Shown: piece after piece, positions 1 through 6,679 of the stretch
Layout of the letters: each line of letters begins with the position of its first letter
Numbering within the stretch: position 1 is the stretch's first letter
Source of the DNA: Gymnopus androsaceus JB14
Lineage: Eukaryota > Basidiomycota > Agaricomycetes > Agaricales > Omphalotaceae
Assembly (NCBI GenBank): GCA_009733575.1
Contig: ML770245.1
Coordinates: 1 to 13,013, forward strand
Length of the DNA stretch: 13,013 nt
Reading direction: 5' to 3'
Notes under the pieces: model-generated
Told to the model about the DNA's origin: nothing
Databases searched by the model: none
Seen by the model: only the letters and a program-made list of their open reading frames with translations
Program-made: the position numbers and the translations under genes

Positions 1-1
1 G

Positions 2-567
2 TACCAGCAGCTTTCTCCGGAAGACGAGGTTCTGCTCGCCGAGATCGCATCACACTTCAATTCCACGGTCGTCCGCGGTCAGCAATACGACCTTCGTCGC
101 GATCATGATGAAAGCGGCTACGACTCCGACCTTTACAACTGGTCTTGCGAGTCGCATTAAGGCGCATTCCCGTTCTGCTTTTCTTTTAACTTTGTTCGTT
201 TTAACTTCATCTCGAATCCGTTTACTGACTGAAACTTTCTCGTTTTACAGCCGATTTGGCCGAGGTTCAGGACGAACGCTTAAACCAAGCTCTCAATTCC
301 CTTGAGGGCTATCCCGAGCTCGATCCTTCTGTCGAGGACATTCAATACGGTTTGCTTAATCGCTACCGCCTCGACTTCGTCTATTATCGCGGCATGGCCA
401 AGCATTTCCGCGATGAAGCCGAACATTCTCTCCGGCTCTTCACAGGTCAACACGAATCTATGATGAAGAAGGGTTACCCCCTTCCTCAGATTGATTTGGA
501 TAGACTGCCCGAGTTCATCAAGAGCTCGGTTCAGCCGGCTGACGCAATGGAAACAGATGGAAATTAG
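2..567 (+). CDS. 3' part of an unrecognised spliced gene (exons about 2-146 and 251-567)
   Basis: I do not recognise this gene. Frame 2 is open from the window edge through an acidic, tyrosine-rich stretch (ending near residues YDSDLYNW) until an in-frame TAA at 158-160. A second open stretch begins after a good acceptor (TTTTACAG, ending at 250) and ends at TAG 565-567. It encodes about 105 residues rich in charged and aromatic residues, with no membrane segment. Removing 147-250 joins the two in frame, giving about 153 visible residues. The start lies left of the window. The gene converges on the gypsy pol gene, whose stop is 332 bp away. It could be a host neighbour, or an antisense passenger gene between pol and a 3' LTR outside the window. 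That exon 2 is coding is fairly likely; the exact splice is less sure. Confidence 0.5.
147..250 (+). other. probable 104-nt intron with a GC donor
   Basis: The 3' side is convincing: CTGAC branch-like sequence near 222-228 followed by TTTTACAG ending at 250. No GT donor before the in-frame TAA at 158 restores the exon 2 frame. A GC donor (GCGAGT at 147-152) does, with the junction codon T|CC. GC-AG introns are a known minority class. The donor choice is inference. Confidence 0.4.
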
Positions 568-569
568 GG

Positions 570-623
570 AATTCGTCAGCGAGGAGTCAATGAAGTCTTT
601 CTTTGACGAGTCGCTGATGAATT
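570..623. repeat. hairpin A, 54-bp imperfect palindrome just after the plus-strand gene's stop
   Basis: Symmetric about 596/597. From outside in: AATTC, a G.T wobble, TCAGCGA paired with TCGCTGA (576-582/611-617), a 3x3 internal loop, GTCAA/TTGAC (586-590/603-607), one T.T mismatch, GAA/TTC, and a GTCT loop. It starts 3 bp after the TAG of the plus-strand gene. A related copy lies at 828-881. Role unknown: a terminator or 3'-end structure is possible for either convergent transcript. Confidence 0.7.
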
Positions 624-827
624 TAGGGTTTCTTTTCGTCCCCAAGTCTCGATTGGATCGTTTACGCAGAACATGGTATATTCTACGGTTATTTGGACTT
701 TCGTTTTTAGGACGCCGCGTTGTTTTCGATGGTTTTGTCGTGTCTCGGGTCTCATTAGCCTTTAACACTTCTTTTCCCCATCGTTTACGGGTTTTTGTAT
801 GTCTCTACTTTATATAGATCATGTAAC

Positions 828-881
828 GTGTTTCAACCGAGGAGTCGATGAAGTCTTTCTTCGCCAACTCTGTTGAAACGC
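828..881. repeat. hairpin B, related palindrome just after the pol stop
   Basis: Outer stem 828-837 with 872-881 (TTTCAAC/GTTGAAA plus GTG with a wobble), inner stem GAA/TTC, and the same T.T mismatch and GTCT loop as hairpin A. The core GAGGAGTC(A/G)ATGAAGTC is shared, while the arms differ but still pair. It lies 18 bp beyond the pol stop codon in the pol direction. Confidence 0.65.
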
Positions 882-899
882 CCGTATCCCCTGATCTGC

Positions 900-3800
900 T
901 TATGTAGATCTTTTCGAATGTGAGCGGGTCTTTCGAGACTCATTCGCGGTTAACTCGGTCTGATTTTTAGTATAAGACCTTGTCTTCCTCGGAGCATCGT
1001 GACTTGCTTCCTCATCCTCATCTTCTGACTGGTCAGAATCTCGTTCTACAAAATCTTCACTTAAGTCATTGATGTCAAGATCATACTCATCGTCCACGGG
1101 TTCCTTTAAGTTAGGAATAGCGTCGAATGCCAAATCTCTACCCACTTCCTCGCTTTCCATCATGTGGTCCAGTTGCCTCGGTGTGAGGTCAATAAGGTCA
1201 TGAATGTTCCGCGGGAGTTCAATAGGTTCGTATCGAGCATGATGTGGTAGCACCCTGAAGGCGCCTACTTTCTCTTTTAGGACTGCTCCATTCATCTCGG
1301 CGAGGATATAAGATCCTCCGCGCGTTCGACGAATCACCACGAGTGGTCCTTTATACCTCGGCTGCAGTTTACGATTAAGAGACTTCTCAATCATAGTGTT
1401 TCTTACTTGAACTAGCTGGCCAGGTTTAAAATCGTACTCTTTTATGGTATGACCATATTCCTTCTCGAAACGCCTGAGTTCTCGGCGTTTGTTTTCATCC
1501 ACACGAGAGATCATATCACGGATATGAACTCGATGTTTGGCTAGAGCTCTAGCTCGGTAACCCACGAGTTCCTCATCCGTCAAGATTCTTTCTGGTATTT
1601 TCACTAACCAGGTGGATTCAACTATATCGAGAGGTAGCAGAGGTTCCGCGCCTGTTACCATAAAATAAGGTGAACAGCCAAAACCTCTACGTGTCGTTGC
1701 TCTATCAGCAAACAATACTGGTTTTAAGAACCAGAACCACTTGGATAAGTCGTTCGCGGTAGCTTTGACCAAAGATTGCCTAATATCAAAGTGGGCGCGT
1801 TCGATCTTTCCATTTCCCTGCGAATTATATGGAGAGATGCGCACACCCCGGATTCCATATTTCTTTTCAAGCCATTCCAACATGTTCTTCATCTGAGGAG
1901 CGTTATCAGTAACGACCTCCTCGGGACACCCCCATCGACAAATAATGTCGTCGAAAAACCATTCTCCCAAAGTTCGGGCATTCTCTACTTTCAGAGCTCT
2001 TGCCTCGGACCAAGAAGAAAGCGCGCACCGACCGTGTACAATGTATTTGCACCCGTTACTCGGTGTCGACAAGTGGAAAGTGTCTACATGAATCTTTTGA
2101 AACAATGAAGGAGTGTGGGTTAAAGTGGGTGGTATTTTTATCCACTCCAACCTGCGATGTTGGCAAGCTAAGCAAGTTTTAACAAACCAGTTAACATCTC
2201 CATCGAGATCTGGCCACCAGAAACGCTTCCTGATCAATTCTTTAGTTGCGAACACGCCCTTGTGTCCAAGGTGATCGTGAGCACTATGCATCATGAACAT
2301 TCGGCGGGTTTTAGGTACAAACAACAAGTGTTGTCCTTCCACTTCTGGATTACGTCGGTACAAGCGTTCTTCATCATCAAGGAAGAACTTAATAGCTTTC
2401 TTTTCAAGTCGGGAGTAATCCCTTATTGAGCTGCTTGGTAGAGTGATTTGGCCTTTATTTTTCAGCCAATCTACTATCCAAGGTATAAGCTCGTCTTGTT
2501 CTTTGGCGAAGTCTTTACGGTGACCTTCTACATAAGGGTGCGCTTCGTTCCACTCTTTCGTGTCCTCGGCTACAACCCATTTCGAGTGATCGACCTTCTC
2601 CGCGGGTTTTATCGCGACAGCGAATTGCTCTGCCGTGATTCCGTTCAAGTTCCAGATCCGTTCTCTATCCAAATGGCATTGCTTCTCTTCATCCAGTGCG
2701 AGTTGAATATCATCTTCTAAGTCGTCACTAGACCCAGCTCTATCGAGATCGTATTCCGTGTCGAGGAGGAAGCCTCCGCGGGTATCAATTTCGTCTTTAA
2801 ACTCTTCGATGTCCAGGGGCCATTCAGTTTCACCCTTACCCATGAAGAAGGGCACAGGTTCACCATCATCCTCGTCAGCGAAATCGTCCTCATTAGGAGG
2901 TTGTCTTTTCGACATTTTTCCTCCATAGGCTCGGCGAGATAAACCATCGGCGAGATCGTTTTCTTTCCCTTTAACATGGACTAGATCGAAATGGTACTTG
3001 CGTATCTCCTCGATCCAGCGATTAATGGTAGCATTGGGTCCACAGCTCGGGTTGTCTAGCATACCCTTGATGTATTTAGCATCTGTACAAACTGTTAACC
3101 GCCTGCACCCATAGAGTTGATAGTAGCTCGCTTGTAAAGCAATCTTTAATCCGTATAGTTCACGTTTAGACTGCGAAAAACGAGCTTCTCTTTCATTGAG
3201 AGTGCTTGACCCAAAGTAACAGAAGTAGACTTTTGTCTCATCATTAGGGTCAACTTGATAGATATACCATCCGACTGCCATGTACGATGTGTCCACTACG
3301 AGATAAACATCCCAATCATAGTTAATAGGTCTTAAACACGGAGCATTTTTGATACCTTCTTTTATGAGGTCCATTGCCATATCGTGTTCAATTCCCCATT
3401 CCCATGGATCGTTTCCAGTTAGTCGCGTCAAAGGTGCTGCTAGCTTAGCAAAATTCTTTATGAACATGCGTAGCTGACTTGCAGTTCCGAGGAATGCCCT
3501 AACATCAGATTTGTTTTTACATCTCGGCCATGTTAGAATAGTCTCGACCTGACTCTCCTCGGGCAATCTTCCCTCGTAAGAGCATCTGTGACCAACAACA
3601 GTTGTTTCTTTACAGCACAAAAATGCTTTTGGTCCAGAAAAGGTTCCACCAACGTATTTGAACCTTTGGATAATCCTATTCACGTTCAAAGCATGTTCCC
3701 AAACAAACCGTCGAATCTTTGGATTCTCTGGTATAGTCTCATAGCCACCTCCTGGTAATTCATACCTAGTAGCCGGACCTCGAATAGGAACGTCATCGAG

Positions 3801-5186
3801 ATATGGTCTGGTAACTCCAGTCACAATCTCGTCTCGGTATATATAAGTCATGTCGTCGTGGAAGATGGGTACAGAATTTGTCCAACCCATTGGTAGTTTT
3901 ACCAATCGGTACGTTCCAAACGGTGTCTGGAACGCAGTGTAGTCTCGCGACAACATGTGCAAATCCCGTTCATCATACCCAACAAACACGTCTAAGGTAC
4001 CTCCACATGCTCTTCCTGCAAAAGGTCTCGCGACGTCCGCGGTGGCTGGGGGTACCCCTGAAAATTGGATCGTGATTTTGTTAAGAGGTTCGAGACTGTG
4101 TACAATTCGTAAACTTTTCCCGTCCTTCTTAGTGACACAAAACCACTTGGTTCGATAAGACGATGTCGAAGGCTCATATACCCCTGCATCAATCTTGTCT
4201 TTGAGAATACGACACACTTCTTCGAAAATTCCTGGTGGAATCGGAATGTTTTTCTCGACATAGGGTTCATGAGGGATTACAGGCATTTTAACCGGTGGAA
4301 AGTACTCGTGTTTTAACGATCCTCCTTCCTCGGCACACCATGCAAAACCTGACTCCTGATCCATCATTATATTGAGAAACAAGGCTAACTCCTCATCCCA
4401 GAGGAATCCCTCGTTATGATTTTTGTCGAAAATTTCCTTCCTTTCCTGCGTGAACCTTCCAGTGGGAACAAATGGTCGAGGATGAGTAGGAAGCTCCGGT
4501 AAATCCTTAAGTGGATCTCCTTTGATATCCCTTTGCACTCTGTATTCCTCGGGTAATTCAGTTTTAACTGGTCGGACTTTTATCGCGACAGGTTTATATT
4601 TTCTTGCCCCAAAGACTCGGAACACATTATAGTGCTTATTTCCTTTTTCGTCTTTTGGGACTTTGAAGTAGTGTGGCCTCGGTTGTGAGCGTTTCCATTC
4701 TTCAGTGGATCGTTCTCTCTTCTTTGCCAAGAGAACTCGCTTAAAGGTACGCATTGAGTTAGGCTTTGGTTGATATGTTTTAGTGCCATCGTACGCCTTT
4801 TTCGGGTTCGACTCGTCAGATATGGAAGTATGTCTAGCGTCTGGTTTCGAGGGTTCTTTCTCCTCTCCGTGAAAGCTTTCCTTCAAGGCCTCGCCATTGT
4901 TGGCAAATGCTTCGAACTCCTGAGGGGTCATTTTAATAGACTGACTCTCAGGGGTCGGTAAACCTTCCCTCCATTCACTATAAAACATTTTCCTGTCCTT
5001 TGTGGCTTCTTTATTCAACCATGCCTTAACCCTTGTGGCCGCGACGGGTTCGAATTCTTCCATCTCGTTTACCGATGCCATTACATAGGCCTCGGCAAGC
5101 TCTTGACTTTCAAACTCTTCTCCGTTGTCTGGCAACTTATATCCCTCTAATACGAAATTTCCGTCTATTAAGCCTATGTTAAGCAT
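900..5186 (-). CDS. pol: Ty3/gypsy Pol: reverse transcriptase, RNase H, integrase
   Basis: 1428 residues, uninterrupted, starting at ATG 5186-5184, 20 nt past the protease stop. It copies element RNA into DNA and integrates it. Residues 1-300 are a charged leader without a protease. RT spans about 300-540, with its first Asp at D399 (TLDV) and YLDD at 462-465. RNase H spans about 625-750, with D632, E676, D702 and D747 as the likely catalytic set. A linker is followed by integrase: zinc-binding H970/H975/C1005/C1008, and D1035, D1094 and E1129 with 34 residues between the last two. A GPY/F module follows near 1277-1315. No chromodomain is seen. The tail is acidic (1360-1395), then basic, with two related RKTRS blocks. 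Every catalytic residue I looked for is present. The frame is also open upstream of the ATG, so -1 frameshift entry is possible. Confidence 0.95.
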   Translation of the reverse strand: MLNIGLIDGNFVLEGYKLPDNGEEFESQELAEAYVMASVNEMEEFEPVAATRVKAWLNKEATKDRKMFYSEWREGLPTPESQSIKMTPQEFEAFANNGEALKESFHGEEKEPSKPDARHTSISDESNPKKAYDGTKTYQPKPNSMRTFKRVLLAKKRERSTEEWKRSQPRPHYFKVPKDEKGNKHYNVFRVFGARKYKPVAIKVRPVKTELPEEYRVQRDIKGDPLKDLPELPTHPRPFVPTGRFTQERKEIFDKNHNEGFLWDEELALFLNIMMDQESGFAWCAEEGGSLKHEYFPPVKMPVIPHEPYVEKNIPIPPGIFEEVCRILKDKIDAGVYEPSTSSYRTKWFCVTKKDGKSLRIVHSLEPLNKITIQFSGVPPATADVARPFAGRACGGTLDVFVGYDERDLHMLSRDYTAFQTPFGTYRLVKLPMGWTNSVPIFHDDMTYIYRDEIVTGVTRPYLDDVPIRGPATRYELPGGGYETIPENPKIRRFVWEHALNVNRIIQRFKYVGGTFSGPKAFLCCKETTVVGHRCSYEGRLPEESQVETILTWPRCKNKSDVRAFLGTASQLRMFIKNFAKLAAPLTRLTGNDPWEWGIEHDMAMDLIKEGIKNAPCLRPINYDWDVYLVVDTSYMAVGWYIYQVDPNDETKVYFCYFGSSTLNEREARFSQSKRELYGLKIALQASYYQLYGCRRLTVCTDAKYIKGMLDNPSCGPNATINRWIEEIRKYHFDLVHVKGKENDLADGLSRRAYGGKMSKRQPPNEDDFADEDDGEPVPFFMGKGETEWPLDIEEFKDEIDTRGGFLLDTEYDLDRAGSSDDLEDDIQLALDEEKQCHLDRERIWNLNGITAEQFAVAIKPAEKVDHSKWVVAEDTKEWNEAHPYVEGHRKDFAKEQDELIPWIVDWLKNKGQITLPSSSIRDYSRLEKKAIKFFLDDEERLYRRNPEVEGQHLLFVPKTRRMFMMHSAHDHLGHKGVFATKELIRKRFWWPDLDGDVNWFVKTCLACQHRRLEWIKIPPTLTHTPSLFQKIHVDTFHLSTPSNGCKYIVHGRCALSSWSEARALKVENARTLGEWFFDDIICRWGCPEEVVTDNAPQMKNMLEWLEKKYGIRGVRISPYNSQGNGKIERAHFDIRQSLVKATANDLSKWFWFLKPVLFADRATTRRGFGCSPYFMVTGAEPLLPLDIVESTWLVKIPERILTDEELVGYRARALAKHRVHIRDMISRVDENKRRELRRFEKEYGHTIKEYDFKPGQLVQVRNTMIEKSLNRKLQPRYKGPLVVIRRTRGGSYILAEMNGAVLKEKVGAFRVLPHHARYEPIELPRNIHDLIDLTPRQLDHMMESEEVGRDLAFDAIPNLKEPVDDEYDLDINDLSEDFVERDSDQSEDEDEEASHDAPRKTRSYTKNQTELTANESRKTRSHSKRST

Positions 5187-5206
5187 TACCTCTCCCTGTC
5201 GGCTAC

Positions 5207-6667
5207 TCAGATCTTGGAGGAAGGAAAATTTATTTCTTCCTCGGAGATTAGTTTTTCTGTCGACGAGGATTGAGCAGCCTGAAAGTGTGTTTCCGCGGCT
5301 GGCCTATCCATTGGCTCTAGACTGCCGTCAGGAGGGGGCTCTATGTGCTTCCCCTTTCCTCGAGCAAATGTCCCGATGGTACATCTATGTCCATCATTGG
5401 GGTCAGTCATTGTAATGATCTGACCTCCGTTGATGTCGTTCTCAATCCTTGTCCGCGCCAGCGCATCGAAAGGTCTACCAATCAACATCTCATACGGAGC
5501 GTCCTCGAGAATATGGATTTGGAAGTAGATAGTCATATCTCCGATAAATACCGGTACGTTCCTCGCCATACCCAACGTCGAGTTTAGTTCCCCATTTGCA
5601 CTCATCATGTTAATGACGATGTCAGGGTCCCAAGAGACTCCACATCCTACTGCTATACGCTTCTTCATTGAAATGATTTGCGAGCCGGGATCCAGTACTC
5701 CTTCAACCTCTTCTTTCGAGCCATTCACCTTAGGGTAAATAACTCTAAGACTGTTCGATTGACGAGCGACAATTGTTATCTTTTGTCGAGGATCATTCTC
5801 CGGTAAATCTTGCTTAAACATTTCAACGACATCGCGATGAACATAGGATCCTTTTGCTAAACCGCCTTCATCCTCTTCTAAGACTTCGATTTCACCCAGG
5901 GCCATATCAGTAATTTCGATCCACTGGGCTGCTAGAGGCATAGTTGCATCGGGCAGATCAGTGAACCTATCCTTCCTCGATAAAACATCATCTGGGTCGG
6001 GTACTTCGTAAAGGAACTGACTGGCTTTCTGAATCGGAACTCGAGAGTTGCGGTTCTTCCTAATCATCAGCTTTTTCAACTGAGGAGAGAGTTCGAACAT
6101 CTCGCCAGTCGTGACTGAGATTGGAGTTGCAAGAATCCGATCAGCAACCTCCTCGACCAAACCAGGTCGGTAATTAGGGCTCTGCAGCTTATATGCTGGG
6201 CCGTCATTTTTCTTTAAGGTTTGATTCGGTGGTTTACTGGGATTCGTACTTTGTCGCGGGGCAGGGAGCACACCTTTAGGTAAGTCCCTCGGAATAGGAG
6301 TAACTGTAAGTGGTTTTATACTGTCGAAGGGTCTAGTAGCTGGTTGCGCAGCCTTTTCAACTTGTTCCTTCGATGGTACCGCGGTGCCAGGTGTTGAAAC
6401 CTCTGCCTCGCTTTCATCTTCAGAGTCACCTGGAGAAGTCTCAAAGCGTACTTGCTTCGGTGCCACTTTAGTCTTTTCTTTTCTCGTTGCCTCACTTGAT
6501 TTTTCCTTAGCGTCAAGATCGAAAGGCTTGTATACCTCTCGATTAAAATTTTTGGGTTTTGGAATAACAACTTCCATTTTACGAGATGTGGGTTTTATTT
6601 GCGTAGTCGTGCCCTCCGGTTTCTTACCCATCCTACTAGGTTTTTCCCGTTCGGTGGAAACCTTCAT
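5207..6667 (-). CDS. separate protease ORF: proline/lysine-rich domain plus retropepsin-like protease
   Basis: 486 residues from ATG 6667-6665, which lies 5 nt past the gag stop; the frame is also open upstream to 6691. The first 160 residues are rich in Lys, Pro, Ser and Glu and look disordered. The C-terminal half carries an aspartic-protease fold: active site DPGSQ at about residues 326-330, and MLIGRPF at about 394-400, matching the second conserved hydrophobic-G motif of retropepsins. Such proteases work as dimers and process Gag and Pol. DPGS in place of DTG/DSG is seen in fungal gypsy proteases, to my knowledge. The frame is -1 relative to gag, and pol is -1 relative to this frame. It may be made by frameshifting, or by reinitiation at the close ATG. 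Confidence 0.85.
   Translation of the reverse strand: MKVSTEREKPSRMGKKPEGTTTQIKPTSRKMEVVIPKPKNFNREVYKPFDLDAKEKSSEATRKEKTKVAPKQVRFETSPGDSEDESEAEVSTPGTAVPSKEQVEKAAQPATRPFDSIKPLTVTPIPRDLPKGVLPAPRQSTNPSKPPNQTLKKNDGPAYKLQSPNYRPGLVEEVADRILATPISVTTGEMFELSPQLKKLMIRKNRNSRVPIQKASQFLYEVPDPDDVLSRKDRFTDLPDATMPLAAQWIEITDMALGEIEVLEEDEGGLAKGSYVHRDVVEMFKQDLPENDPRQKITIVARQSNSLRVIYPKVNGSKEEVEGVLDPGSQIISMKKRIAVGCGVSWDPDIVINMMSANGELNSTLGMARNVPVFIGDMTIYFQIHILEDAPYEMLIGRPFDALARTRIENDINGGQIITMTDPNDGHRCTIGTFARGKGKHIEPPPDGSLEPMDRPAAETHFQAAQSSSTEKLISEEEINFPSSKI
5225..5231 (-). promoter_or_regulatory. candidate -1 frameshift heptamer A AAT TTT (protease to pol)
   Basis: Read on the minus strand, ATA AAT TTT in the protease frame matches the canonical X XXY YYZ form. 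A -1 slip puts ribosomes in the pol frame, which is open from here through the pol ATG. The protease stop is 15 nt further on. The C/T-rich tract 5224-5216 can pair imperfectly with GGGAGAGG (5196-5189). Confidence 0.45.
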
Positions 6668-6679
6668 CGAGCTTAGTAG
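6633..6679 (-). other. possible RNA stem structure after the gag slippery site
   Basis: On the minus strand CTACTA (6679-6674) pairs with TAGTAG (6638-6633). Inside it GGTTTCC (6662-6656) pairs with a downstream GG..AAACC (6648-6639) with a two-base bulge. The structure begins at the slippery site and covers the gag stop and protease ATG. It could aid frameshifting or stop-start reinitiation. This is hand-paired, not computed. Confidence 0.3.

Larger units (their letters stand above)
568..899. other. 332-bp convergent intergenic interval, no gene seen
   Basis: This lies between the stops of the plus-strand gene and the minus-strand pol. It holds hairpins A and B and, on the minus strand, a TATA-like CTATATAAAG (plus 808-817). 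If it were a short 3' LTR, a copy should occur near 8675-10437, but I see none. No clear polypurine tract is visible; a short G-rich stretch on the minus strand near 880-895 is the best candidate and is weak. Confidence 0.5.

Noticed and set aside
280..768. 162-codon minus-strand open frame over the left gene
   Set aside because: It lies antisense to exon 2 and crosses hairpin A; the plus-strand reading has the better coding look and a splice acceptor.
491..817. 108-codon plus-strand open frame crossing 568-817
   Set aside because: Beyond the repeat peptide it has no protein-like pattern and overlaps exon 2 in another frame.
568..899. Short 3' LTR between the two convergent genes
   Set aside because: No matching copy could be found by eye right of gag, and no clear polypurine tract.
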